Shown: positions 54,664-63,121 of the stretch, in pieces
How the letters are laid out: the number at the start of each line of letters is the position of its first letter
Numbering within the stretch: position 1 is the first letter of the stretch
Assembly (NCBI RefSeq): GCF_900115305.1
Contig: NZ_FOVW01000012.1
Span: 1 to 63,121 of the forward strand
Direction: 5' to 3'
Length of the DNA: 63,121 nt
Source: Algoriphagus ornithinivorans
GTDB taxonomy: Bacteria; Bacteroidota; Bacteroidia; Cytophagales; Cyclobacteriaceae
Program-made: the position numbers and the translations under genes
Notes under the pieces: model-generated
What the model was told of the DNA's origin: nothing
Seen by the model: only the letters and a program-made list of their open reading frames with translations
The model's database searches: none

Positions 54664-55421
54664 TAGTTGATTCGGATTTTATTGGTGATTTTTCTGACAG
54701 CTTCTTTCTCCAGTTCAATTGCTTTTGGAAATAAAAGTTCGTCTTCAATCTGTGCATGAATGACTAATTCTTTTTCAAAATTCTGTAATTCATGATAAAG
54801 CACCTTCATAGTCAAAGGTGCATTTTCTTCCAGTGTATAGTCAGAAGTTAATTTTCTAATCCCTTCCATTTCATCATCATGAATTTCATGAGCGTCTGCC
54901 AAAAGATGAATAGGGTCCTTTTTCAATATTTTCAGTGCATCATGCAGGGCAAAATTCCCCTCTTCTACATCCTGCAATAACTCTATGCGTTTGAAGAGTC
55001 TACTTTCTTCCTCATGAATATGGTGGATAAAGTCCTCCACAAACAGCGGGAACATAATCCTCAAATCATTCAGCAAAGCTTGATAGGTTTTATCAACCTG
55101 AATCCCTGAAATCAAATTGGAAAGAAAAGGGAGTTCCTGTCTAACAAAATAATAGTGCTTATTCTTCAGATAGGCTACCAGTACTTCGATGGGATTGAGA
55201 TAAAGCTCCTCATTTGTAGGTTCCTTTTTAGCAGCCCAGGCCTCCAATTCAGTGATCAGCTGACCTGGTTTAACTTTATGCTTTTTGCAAACCTGCTCCA
55301 GGGAATGTGTCTCGTATTGGTAAAAACTGATTCCAAAATAATGCAGCACGGAAGCAAACACATAGTTTTCCGATACTAAATCACCTACTAAGATTTTATT
55401 GAAATCTTGCTTCGCCTGCAT
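54663..55421 (-). CDS. Hemerythrin-domain protein (RIC/ScdA-like)
   Basis: The start is set at ATG 55421 (MQAKQDFNKILVGDLVSENY); the further-upstream frame is not protein-like. The N-terminal part resembles DUF542 (ScdA_N) of di-iron repair proteins, but its C-C-G-G motif is replaced (YFGISFYQYETHSLEQVC). The C-terminal hemerythrin-like helices carry iron ligands in DFIHHIHEEESRLF, LADAHEIHDDEMEG, LYHELQNFEKEL and IHAQIEDELLFP. May repair iron-sulphur clusters or bind O2/NO. First gene of a tightly overlapped operon with ruvX. Confidence 0.85.
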   Translation of the reverse strand: MQAKQDFNKILVGDLVSENYVFASVLHYFGISFYQYETHSLEQVCKKHKVKPGQLITELEAWAAKKEPTNEELYLNPIEVLVAYLKNKHYYFVRQELPFLSNLISGIQVDKTYQALLNDLRIMFPLFVEDFIHHIHEEESRLFKRIELLQDVEEGNFALHDALKILKKDPIHLLADAHEIHDDEMEGIRKLTSDYTLEENAPLTMKVLYHELQNFEKELVIHAQIEDELLFPKAIELEKEAVRKITNKIRIN

Positions 55422-55583
55422 TTGACAAAAATAAATTATTTTAACAGAAAAATGGGGATTTAATCCGACCTTTATCTGTTCCCCTCGTATAAACATTTAC
55501 TATGTTTATCCAAAACAACTTTTAAACACTGGTTGAATCCGGTAGTTTATAGGGAGAAAATAACCAACTGAAAAAGTAATATC

Positions 55584-57236
55584 GTGAGCGAGACAAAGAA
55601 TTCAAAAGCACAGATCCGACTTCCAATTATTCTAGCTTTGGCTATATCTGCGGGAATTTGGATCGGAGCTACTTTTGCTGAACCCAAAAGCAATCAAAAT
55701 GATTTAAGAGCCGCTCTTTACAAGCTTCAGGAAATCATGACCTATATCAACAGAGATTATGTGGATAGCGTCAATACCAACGAGCTCGTAGAGTATGGCA
55801 TCAATAAAATGCTGGAACAGCTAGACCCCCACTCCAGCTATATTCCTGCCAGGGATGCCACCTTGGCGCAGTCCCAATTAGATGGAGAATTTGATGGGAT
55901 TGGTGTTGAATTTGGGATTATCAGGGACACAATTTACGTGGTTGCCCCATTGACTGGTGGTCCTTCGGAAGCTCTTGGAATTCAATCTGGTGATCAAATT
56001 ATTAAGGTAGATGGTAAAACAGTGGCGGGCACTGGAGTGACCAACCGTGATGTTTTTGATTTATTGAGAGGTCCAAAAGGATCGAAAGTGATGGTTGATA
56101 TTAAAAGAAAAAATCAACCCGAGCTGATTTCCTATGAAATTACCAGAGATAAAATCCCTCAATACAGCATCAATGCTTCTTATATGGTCAATAAGGAAAT
56201 CGGATATGTAAAGATCACCCGATTTGCAGCAACCACCTACGATGAGTTCAAAGAGGCAGTAGCGGATTTGAAAGGTCAGGGAATGAAAAAATTGATCATA
56301 GACCTTCAGGGAAATCCGGGAGGATATATGGGAGCAGCCATCAATATCGCAGATGAAATTTTGGGAGATCGTGCTCTTATTGTTTCTCAAGAAGGAAAAG
56401 TTGAACAATACAGTCAAAAGGCCTATGCCTTCAGACCAGGAATATTTGAACAAGGGTCTGTAATTGTTTTGGTCAATGAGGGCTCCGCATCTGCTTCTGA
56501 AATTCTGGCCGGTGCGATTCAGGATAATGATAGAGGATTAATTGTGGGTAGACGATCTTTTGGTAAAGGCTTGGTTCAAATGCCAATTGACCTTTCTGAC
56601 GGAGCAGAACTCCGATTAACTATCGCTAGATACTTTACGCCTTCCGGAAGATCAATTCAAAAGCCATATGGCCCGGATTATCAAGCCTACGAAAGAGACT
56701 GGATGGAGAGATATGAGCATGGAGAATTCTTCTCAGCTGATAGTATCAAATTCAATGACAGTCTGAAATACGAGACCAAAAAAGGCAGAATAGTGTATGG
56801 TGGCGGAGGAATCATGCCTGATTACTTCGTACCATTGGATACCACCTACAGTTCAGCTTACGTGAGTCGCTTATTTAATTCAGACTCTTCCAGAGAATTT
56901 ATCCTAGACTATTCCAACAAAAACAAGGACAAGTTTACAGGAATGAGTTTGGAGGAATATTACAAAAGCTTTGAAGTTTCAGATGCCATGCTTCAGGAAT
57001 TGATTAAAGTTGGAGAGAAAAACAAGGTAAAGTATGATGCCGCAGATTTCTCGAAGTCAAAAAGCTATTTAAAAACCTTGGTAAAAGCTCATTTGGGAAG
57101 ACAAATTTATGATGATGATGCTTTCTACATGGTCGTAAATGATATCAATGAAGTATACCTTCAAGCAATCAAACTCTTTGATGAAGCCGAGCGAATTGCT
57201 TTGGCTAGCAATCTAAGATCAGTCAATGAAGAATAA
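55584..57236 (+). CDS. S41 family carboxy-terminal processing protease
   Basis: A GTG start (55584) follows AATATC without a Shine-Dalgarno sequence. The 550-residue protein has an N-terminal signal anchor (LPIILALAISAGIWIGATFA), PDZ domain (about 85-170, GEFDGIGVEFGIIRDTIYVV), and S41 domain with Ser in NEGSASASEILAGA and Lys in GRRSFGKGLVQ. The C-terminal 150 residues are helical. Paralogous to the protease at 1876-3537. Monocistronic. Confidence 0.94.
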   Translation: MSETKNSKAQIRLPIILALAISAGIWIGATFAEPKSNQNDLRAALYKLQEIMTYINRDYVDSVNTNELVEYGINKMLEQLDPHSSYIPARDATLAQSQLDGEFDGIGVEFGIIRDTIYVVAPLTGGPSEALGIQSGDQIIKVDGKTVAGTGVTNRDVFDLLRGPKGSKVMVDIKRKNQPELISYEITRDKIPQYSINASYMVNKEIGYVKITRFAATTYDEFKEAVADLKGQGMKKLIIDLQGNPGGYMGAAINIADEILGDRALIVSQEGKVEQYSQKAYAFRPGIFEQGSVIVLVNEGSASASEILAGAIQDNDRGLIVGRRSFGKGLVQMPIDLSDGAELRLTIARYFTPSGRSIQKPYGPDYQAYERDWMERYEHGEFFSADSIKFNDSLKYETKKGRIVYGGGGIMPDYFVPLDTTYSSAYVSRLFNSDSSREFILDYSNKNKDKFTGMSLEEYYKSFEVSDAMLQELIKVGEKNKVKYDAADFSKSKSYLKTLVKAHLGRQIYDDDAFYMVVNDINEVYLQAIKLFDEAERIALASNLRSVNEE

Positions 57237-57259
57237 ACCCAATCCTTTCCTAATCAATC

Positions 57260-57292
57260 AAAAGGGCAGCTGCAGAGCTGCTCTTTTTTTTC
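57260..57292 (+). terminator. Terminator of the S41 protease gene
   Basis: AAGGGCAGCT pairs with AGCTGCTCTT (one G-T pair) around GCAG, followed by eight T. Confidence 0.92.
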
Positions 57293-57343
57293 ATTAGGCA
57301 AGAAAAACTTACCTTCCTAATAATAAACCTAATTTACCCACCT

Positions 57344-57775
57344 ATGAAAACCTTACTTTCAGTTCTATTACTAACTATGGCTAGTTCCGCATTCGCTCAG
57401 ATAAAAGTTAATCATATAGCTGTTCATGTTTCCAATCTTGAAAAAAGCATGAATTTTTACGAAACAATCTTGAACTTGGAGGAAATAGAAGAACCCTTCA
57501 AAGATGGGCTGCATGCATGGTATGATATAGGAGGTGGCGCCGCTTTGCACTTAATTGAAGTTGCCAATACACCCACAGAAATTTCTAAAACAAATCATCT
57601 CTGCTTTAGCATGGATGATATGGATGCTTTCATCAGTCGATTGAAAAGTAAAAATTATCCATTTGAAGATTGGCCGGGAGAGAAAGGAAAAATCACAACT
57701 CGTCCTGATGGAGTCAGACAAATTTACATCCAAGATCCTGATGGATATTGGTTGGAAATTAATGATGATTATTAA
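57344..57775 (+). CDS. Secreted VOC-superfamily (glyoxalase-like) protein
   Basis: A 143-residue protein with signal peptide (MKTLLSVLLLTMASSAFAQ) and a single vicinal-oxygen-chelate fold: metal-ligand candidates H (NHIAVHVSNLEKSMNFY), E/H (ALHLIEV), H (TNHLCFSM) and E in DPDGYWLEIND. The pattern is glyoxalase I-like, but a periplasmic location and the short length leave the substrate open. Confidence 0.87.
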   Translation: MKTLLSVLLLTMASSAFAQIKVNHIAVHVSNLEKSMNFYETILNLEEIEEPFKDGLHAWYDIGGGAALHLIEVANTPTEISKTNHLCFSMDDMDAFISRLKSKNYPFEDWPGEKGKITTRPDGVRQIYIQDPDGYWLEINDDY

Positions 57776-57778
57776 AAA

Positions 57779-57806
57779 GAGAGCCCCGATCACTCGGGGC
57801 TCATTT
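57779..57806. terminator. Bidirectional terminator
   Basis: GAGCCCCGA (57781-57789) pairs with TCGGGGCTC (57794-57802); A/T runs on both sides serve the convergent VOC and M1 genes. Confidence 0.9.
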
Positions 57807-57808
57807 TT

Positions 57809-59761
57809 TTAATCCTCGTAAATCAATTGAGGCCAACTATCATTTCCCAAATTGATATCAGGAAGAATCTTGTCTGGATCAATTGTCACTTTGGTTACTT
57901 TTTTATCTGTTCGAATCAAATGATTCCAAGAATCACCTCTTTGCCAAATTTCTACTGGAAGCATTTGTCTTTCCTTGCTTCCATCTTCAAACTCAATTTC
58001 CAATAATACAGGCATTGGAATTTCTCCTTTATTACTTAGGATAGCTAGATAATTACCACCATATGGAATGACTGCATTGATCCCTAAATCAATATTTCCA
58101 TTTCCATAGAACCATCCCTTCCAATACCAGGATAAATTTTCACCAGCTACATTTTCCATATGGTTAAAAAAGTCTGAAGGCAATGGATGCTTATAAGCCC
58201 AAGTGTTAATGTAGGAGCGGAATGCATTATCAAATCGCTCAGGCCCCAAAATATACTCTCTCAGCACAATCAAACCAATTCCTGGCTTCATGTAGGCAAC
58301 CATTCCCAAGTTCCCTGTATTTGCCACGTCTGGATAAGTATCTATTCCCTCTCTGTTCTCATTTTGAAAATAATTATTGTATCTCCTAGTTTGATTAAGG
58401 TTTGAAGAGTACTCTCCTTCGTTGAAGGCTAAAGTGCTATAATGGTTGATAAAGGTATTGAAGCCCTCATCCATCCAAGCGTATCTACGCTCATTATTCC
58501 CTACAATCATCGGGAACCAATTATGTCCAAATTCATGATCAGTCACGCCCCATAGACCTTCACCTTTAGAAGTATATCTACAGAAGTTCAACCCAGGATA
58601 CTCCATACCTCCAATGTCAGCAGCCACATTAGTTGCTGTCTCATATGGGAATTCGAACCACATCTCAGAATAGTGCTCAATAGAAGCTTTGGAATATTCC
58701 GTAGACCTAGACCACGCCTCTTGCCCGTCTGATTCTTTAGGATAAACTGATTGTGCTAGAATCGTTTTGCCGCTAGGCAAGTTGATTTTAGCCGCATCCC
58801 ATATAAATGTTTTAGAGGTAGCAAAGGCCACATCTCTGGAATTTTTAATCTGGAAATGCCAAGTGATCGTACCATCTTGTTTAGGCCGTGTCAAGGCGGT
58901 ATTTTTAATTTCATCAGGAGCAATCAGGTAAACCGTGGTATCACTTTGCATGGCTTTAGCATAGCGGTTTTGAAGTTCTTTGGACAAAACCTCCTTAGGA
59001 TTCATCAATTTTCCTGACCCCACTACTACATGATCATATGGCACAGTAATTTTATAATCAAAGTCTCCATATTCTAGATAAAATTCTCCTGCACCTAGAT
59101 AAGGCTCCACATTCCATCCCTCTACATCATCAAAGACAGCCATTTTTGGATACCATTGCGCAAAAGCATAGATCCAGCCATCATTAACTTTCAATCTTCC
59201 CATTCTATCCATTCCTTTCTGAGGAACCTTGAAAGAGAAATTCATAGAAATACTCGCTTTCCCTCCTTTTGCAGGAATCGGTTCATTGAACCAAACCTGC
59301 ATTCTGGTATCTGTAATGATATGCTTTGAGGAGACAGTTCCTTTTGATCCTACTTTTGCTTGTACAGCAGAAATATCAAAGCCTCCATCGGTATCTCCAT
59401 TGTAGCGGTTTCCCTGAACAGGAGTAGTCAATGTCCCTCTGGAATCTGGTGTAAAGCGATTTTGCTCCAATTGCAACCAAACAAAGTCCAAGTTTTCCGG
59501 GCTATTGTTGGTATAATTAATGGTAATTTTCCCAGTCAATACATGAGCGTTCTCATCGAGAGTTGCCTCGATTTGATAGTCGGCCTTATTCTGCCAATAG
59601 TTTTCACTTGGTTTACCGGAAGCCGTTCTGGTATAAGTACCTTTCCGGTCCATAAATTCTCCAAAATCCGCCTGATTATTATCCAAACCTTGCTGCGCAT
59701 AGGTAAAATTTCCAAGCAACAAGCCTGATAATAACAGACCTGAAAATAATTTTCTGATCAT
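57809..59761 (-). CDS. Secreted M1 family metallopeptidase
   Basis: Start at ATG 59761 (MIRKLFSGLLLSGLLLGNFTYAQ) gives a signal peptide; 650 residues. A beta-sandwich N-domain (EATLDENAHVLTGKITINYTNNS) is followed by the thermolysin-like domain with HEFGHNWFP and the distal Glu in AWMDEGFNTFINHY; the exopeptidase motif GxMEN appears as GGMEYPG, differing from the classic form. This variant is common in Bacteroidota periplasmic M1 proteins. Confidence 0.93.
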   Translation of the reverse strand: MIRKLFSGLLLSGLLLGNFTYAQQGLDNNQADFGEFMDRKGTYTRTASGKPSENYWQNKADYQIEATLDENAHVLTGKITINYTNNSPENLDFVWLQLEQNRFTPDSRGTLTTPVQGNRYNGDTDGGFDISAVQAKVGSKGTVSSKHIITDTRMQVWFNEPIPAKGGKASISMNFSFKVPQKGMDRMGRLKVNDGWIYAFAQWYPKMAVFDDVEGWNVEPYLGAGEFYLEYGDFDYKITVPYDHVVVGSGKLMNPKEVLSKELQNRYAKAMQSDTTVYLIAPDEIKNTALTRPKQDGTITWHFQIKNSRDVAFATSKTFIWDAAKINLPSGKTILAQSVYPKESDGQEAWSRSTEYSKASIEHYSEMWFEFPYETATNVAADIGGMEYPGLNFCRYTSKGEGLWGVTDHEFGHNWFPMIVGNNERRYAWMDEGFNTFINHYSTLAFNEGEYSSNLNQTRRYNNYFQNENREGIDTYPDVANTGNLGMVAYMKPGIGLIVLREYILGPERFDNAFRSYINTWAYKHPLPSDFFNHMENVAGENLSWYWKGWFYGNGNIDLGINAVIPYGGNYLAILSNKGEIPMPVLLEIEFEDGSKERQMLPVEIWQRGDSWNHLIRTDKKVTKVTIDPDKILPDINLGNDSWPQLIYED

Positions 59762-59918
59762 ATTCGATTTTTTGTTTGACTTAAAAATACGCACTATCTG
59801 CATTTCCTCAAGCGGAATTCTTTTAAGCGGGTGAGGGATTAACGAATTTTTACAAATGCCTAAAAATTGGAATTAGGATTTTTTGAAGTCAATTTTACGC
59901 ATCCTAAAATAATCACCA

Positions 59919-61754
59919 ATGAGAATTTTGATTTTGGCAACCTTGATCAGTTTCAACCTGTATCATGCAAATGCTCAAACAGACAGTACTACCCAAAACT
60001 TAAATGAAGTTATCATTCAAGAGAACAGGATTCAAATTCCTTTCTCTAAACAAAGCAGAAATATATCTGTAATTACCAAACCCCAAATAGAGACAACTCC
60101 TGCGAGAAGCTTACAAGAAGTTTTGGCATTTGTACCAGGAGTGGATGTGAGACAGAGAGGAGTCACAGGCGTACAGGCAGATATTGGCATTAGAGGTGGT
60201 TCATTCAACCAGACTTTGATGCTATTGAATGGAATTAAACTCACAGACCCGCAAACAGGACATCATATGATGAATATTCCTGTGCCTTTAATCAATATTG
60301 ACAGAGTAGAAGTATTAAAAGGTCCTGCTTCAAGGATTTTTGGGCAAAACGCCTATGCAGGTGCGATCAATATTATCACAGAGCTTTCCGATCAAAAAAG
60401 TTTAAGGGTTCAAGGATATGCTGGAGATTTTGGAATGAAAGGGCTGAATTTTGCTGGTTCTTTGCCAAGTGGAAAGTACAAGCAAAACCTTTCAATTTCC
60501 TACGATGACTCCAATGGCCATTGGTACAACTCAGACTATCAGGTCAGCAATATTTTCTACGAAGGAGGTTTGGATTTAAATGACAATCATTCTCTCCGAG
60601 GCATGATTGCTTATACTGACAGAAGTTTTGGAGCGAACGGCTTTTATACAAGTGCATTTCCAGATCAGTGGGAAAGTCTGCAAACTACTTTAGGTGCACT
60701 GAGCCACACTTATACCCAAAACAGATTCAAGTTAAATAGCCGTGCCTATTGGAGGAGAAACAAAGATGAGTACCGATTGAGAAGAAATGAACCTTCTTTC
60801 TATCAAAACTTTCATACTTCAGACATCTATGCTATTGAATTGAATGGTAGCTATGAAAGCAAAATAGGAACAACAGGATTTGGAGCTGAGGTTAGGCAGG
60901 AAAAGATTGAAAGCAATAATCTTGGAAACCATGAACGGGTTTTGGCTGGCTTATTTTTGGAACATTTGATCCAATTGGGCTCAAAAACAGATTTAAGAGC
61001 CGGTGTGTATAGCAATTACTATAATGATTATGGTTGGAAACATTTTCCCGGCTTAGAGCTAGGCTTCCAGGCAAGCGAGGAAATACGACTGTATTCCGGA
61101 TATGGAAAAAGCTTTAGAATCCCCACCTATACAGATTTGTATTATGTAGGGCCAACTAATATTGGAAATCCAGACTTACAACCTGAGCAAGCTCAAAACT
61201 TTGAAATTGGTGCAAAGTGGACAAAGGCTGGATTATTTGCTGAATTGGTCTATTTCAGTAGAAACACCGACAACTTGATTGAGTGGGTACGCCCTGATGC
61301 AAACACTCCTTGGCAGCCACAAAACTTCAACGAAGTCAGGTTTAATGGAATTGAAGCAGCTTTTACTTATAGATGGCAAAGAAGAAGTTCTATGTTACAA
61401 TTAAAAGAATTGATGCTATCCTATAATTATATAGATGCCAGTTTAGTAAATCAGCCGGGAGTGGAAACCAGATATGCATTTACCGCATTGAGAAACCAGA
61501 TAATAGGTGGCTTTTTGGTGGGACTAGGCTCCAAGACTGAGTTGAATACTAAAATGAGATATGTAGAAAGAATCAGTCAAGATCCTTATTTCTTGTTAGA
61601 CATGAGATTGGATTACAACAGAATAGGGAAATTGGGCTTTTTTGCGGAAGCCTCCAATATGACTAATACTGACTATATAGAAGCAGGAACTGTTCAGATG
61701 CCTGGACGCTGGTTTAGAGCTGGGTTTATGATAAATTTAGATTACGACAAGTAA
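59919..61754 (+). CDS. TonB-dependent outer-membrane receptor
   Basis: A 611-residue receptor with signal peptide (MRILILATLISFNLYHANAQ), a plug domain (about 25-150: NISVITKPQIETTPARSLQEVLAFVPGVDVRQRG and GPASRIFGQNAYAGAINI) and a 22-strand barrel ending MPGRWFRAGFMINLDYDK. No N-terminal CarboxypepD domain, so it is of the short BtuB/FhuA style rather than SusC. Substrate unknown; no SusD neighbour. The stop overlaps the glycosyltransferase ATG (TAATG). Confidence 0.93.
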   Translation: MRILILATLISFNLYHANAQTDSTTQNLNEVIIQENRIQIPFSKQSRNISVITKPQIETTPARSLQEVLAFVPGVDVRQRGVTGVQADIGIRGGSFNQTLMLLNGIKLTDPQTGHHMMNIPVPLINIDRVEVLKGPASRIFGQNAYAGAINIITELSDQKSLRVQGYAGDFGMKGLNFAGSLPSGKYKQNLSISYDDSNGHWYNSDYQVSNIFYEGGLDLNDNHSLRGMIAYTDRSFGANGFYTSAFPDQWESLQTTLGALSHTYTQNRFKLNSRAYWRRNKDEYRLRRNEPSFYQNFHTSDIYAIELNGSYESKIGTTGFGAEVRQEKIESNNLGNHERVLAGLFLEHLIQLGSKTDLRAGVYSNYYNDYGWKHFPGLELGFQASEEIRLYSGYGKSFRIPTYTDLYYVGPTNIGNPDLQPEQAQNFEIGAKWTKAGLFAELVYFSRNTDNLIEWVRPDANTPWQPQNFNEVRFNGIEAAFTYRWQRRSSMLQLKELMLSYNYIDASLVNQPGVETRYAFTALRNQIIGGFLVGLGSKTELNTKMRYVERISQDPYFLLDMRLDYNRIGKLGFFAEASNMTNTDYIEAGTVQMPGRWFRAGFMINLDYDK

Positions 61755-62866
61755 TGAAAACGGTTTTGATCGCTCATAATTACTATAAGACATCTTTTGC
61801 AAGTATGAGCTATCACCTTGCTAACTATTTATGCGAAGAAGGTTTCCGAATCATTTTCATATCAAAAGATCCATACTTCACTTCTCCAAAAGAAAAAAGA
61901 ATTGGAAAAGGTAAGTTGATTTTATACTCTTGGCCAAAAACCATTAAGTCTACAAGTTTCAAAGACTTCGTATTCTGCCTAAAACTAGTTAAAAAGTATA
62001 CTCCTGAAGTTGTTATTGGGCATCACAATGGTGCAATCACATCGGTTATTGTTTCAAAACTAATTCTAAAAAAAAGAGTAAAAACAGCCGATTATCATCA
62101 TGTCTGCACCAATTCATTCCTTCAAGACCACACAGGGCCCAGATGGAAAATAAACTTTTTCTTATTCCGAAAAAAACTTCTTTACAACTTGTTTTGTAAC
62201 TGGGTGATTTGTCCTTCTTTAAAGGCAACTGAGGACGTTAAGAATAATTTCAATTTTCAAAACACTTCATTAATTCCAAATCCTTTACCAGATAGATTTA
62301 AAGGATTCAGCCATCAATTGAGGTATGAAAAAATAATTATTGGATATCTTGGTAGAATTGTCCCTTGCAAAAATGTTTTATGGTTGGTAGATCAGTTTAT
62401 TTCCTATAAAGCTTCAAACCCAAAAACTAAAATTGTACTTGAAATTGCAGGGGATGGGTTTCAAAAGGAAGAACTAATTGAAAAAATAGGAGGTAACTCA
62501 TGTATTACCTACAAAGGGAATCTTACATACAATCAAGTTGATGATTTTATAAATTCATTGAATTTCACCATTATTCCATCTACAGCTGACAACCTTCCAA
62601 CAGTGGTCACAGAATCATTAATGTTATCTGTTCCACCTCTGGTTTCAAAAAATATCGGTTCAATCGATTATTTAAACAATAAGAAGGATTCCCTATTTTT
62701 TAATGTATCTGATGAAAAAGACCTCAGAAATACTTTTGAAACTATCGAAAAACTAACCGAAAAAGATTATCAAACCTTATGTAAACAAGCCAGAGCCACA
62801 TATTTAAGGCATTTTACGATGGGACAGTATTTTGAAACAATGAAGAAGTTTATTGTCAACAAATAG
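61754..62866 (+). CDS. Glycosyltransferase, GT4-like
   Basis: A 370-residue GT-B protein: N-domain start MKTVLIAHNYYKTSFASMSYH, donor-binding domain with IGYLGRIVPCKNVLWLVDQF, LEIAGDGFQKEELIEKIG and the E-x7-E region IIPSTADNLPTVVTESLMLS, all GT4 hallmarks. No membrane helix. More AT-rich than the TonB gene to which it is fused by a 1-nt overlap; the pairing is unusual and the acceptor is unknown. Confidence 0.9.
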   Translation: MKTVLIAHNYYKTSFASMSYHLANYLCEEGFRIIFISKDPYFTSPKEKRIGKGKLILYSWPKTIKSTSFKDFVFCLKLVKKYTPEVVIGHHNGAITSVIVSKLILKKRVKTADYHHVCTNSFLQDHTGPRWKINFFLFRKKLLYNLFCNWVICPSLKATEDVKNNFNFQNTSLIPNPLPDRFKGFSHQLRYEKIIIGYLGRIVPCKNVLWLVDQFISYKASNPKTKIVLEIAGDGFQKEELIEKIGGNSCITYKGNLTYNQVDDFINSLNFTIIPSTADNLPTVVTESLMLSVPPLVSKNIGSIDYLNNKKDSLFFNVSDEKDLRNTFETIEKLTEKDYQTLCKQARATYLRHFTMGQYFETMKKFIVNK

Positions 62867-63043
62867 AAATTGATGAATTATGAAATCTATAATGCTACTT
62901 TCTAGAAATGAAGCTATCATTTAAAAGTTTTCAATTGATAATCAACATTTTAATTAAGTGTTGGGAAAAATATTTTTCTAACTCTTTGTCGCAAATAAAA
63001 ATCAGATTACTTTTGCCTTCCCTTAAGGAAATAATAAAATTCT

Positions 63044-63118
63044 GGGAGCTTAGCTCAGTTGGTTCAGAGCATCTGCCTTACAAGCAGAGGGTCGGGGGTT
63101 CGAATCCCTCAGCTCCCA
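63044..63118 (+). tRNA. tRNA-Val (UAC)
   Basis: A 75-nt cloverleaf. The acceptor GGGAGCT pairs with AGCTCCC, the D arm is GCTCAGTTGGTTCAGAGC, the anticodon stem/loop is CTGC-CTTACAA-GCAG (anticodon TAC) and the T arm is GGGGGTTCGAATCCCTC. No encoded CCA. The gap 62867-63043 before it contains only AT-rich sequence. Confidence 0.97.
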
Positions 63119-63121
63119 CAT

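Overview
The window is chromosomal DNA from a member of the Bacteroidota, most likely of the Cytophagales/Cyclobacteriaceae (Algoriphagus-like) type. The evidence is the Bacteroidota-style promoters (TTTG, about 19 bp, TAnnTTTG), the near absence of Shine-Dalgarno sequences, and lineage-typical genes: DUF2480, DUF4221 lipoprotein, LytS-type propeller kinase with LytTR regulator, paired M16 peptidases, PafA phosphatase and TonB receptor. The genus assignment is an inference; the 16S fragment at the left edge would settle it.

Layout. 1-317 is the 5' end of a 16S rRNA gene on the minus strand, with a leader that carries two probable tandem promoters. 678-4113 is a minus-strand operon rpmH-rnpA-S41 protease-tsaB-DUF2480 with a textbook promoter. 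4263-16346 holds housekeeping and envelope genes: an M61 peptidase, an active/inactive M16 pair, rarA, threonine aldolase, a GDPD lipoprotein, an ECF sigma/anti-sigma pair and lpdA. 16642-29150 mixes metabolism (fabG, pruA, a YjjG-like phosphatase, an M24 aminopeptidase, pafA, homogentisate dioxygenase) with small selfish or domesticated elements: a RAYT gene bracketed by REP-like palindromes, a GxxExxY gene between inverted repeats, and an IS200-like protein that has lost its catalytic tyrosine.

30795-38869 is a divergent carbohydrate-oxidation cluster. Leftward run an NupG-like MFS transporter, a hydroxypyruvate-isomerase-like protein, a GMC oxidoreductase and a gluconate-dehydrogenase subunit 3-like protein. 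Rightward run a Gfo/Idh/MocA dehydrogenase, a sugar isomerase, a cytochrome c lipoprotein and a DUF1080 (3-keto-disaccharide hydrolase) lipoprotein. Together they suggest periplasmic C3 oxidation and cleavage of a sugar or glycoside.

38870-41600 is a repeat-rich segment: four tRNAs (Lys-Pro-Arg-Lys), tandem repeats that carry copies of the tRNA-Lys 3' end, two MITE-like elements with nested hairpin insertions, and a Lon-substrate-domain gene interrupted by an in-frame amber codon. gapA follows.

43972-46507 is the strongest candidate for an undescribed system. It is a compact, AT-rich five-gene minus-strand operon: membrane-anchored small GTPase, tail-anchored protein, unknown protein with a strand-rich C-terminus, twin zinc-binding-repeat protein, and HNH nuclease. 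A cytosolic trypsin-like protease lies convergent to it.

46594-62866 returns to ordinary content: a LytS/LytTR two-component system, monomeric isocitrate dehydrogenase, a hemerythrin-ruvX-def-nitrilase operon, a second S41 protease, a VOC protein, an M1 peptidase, and a TonB receptor with a glycosyltransferase. A tRNA-Val closes the window.
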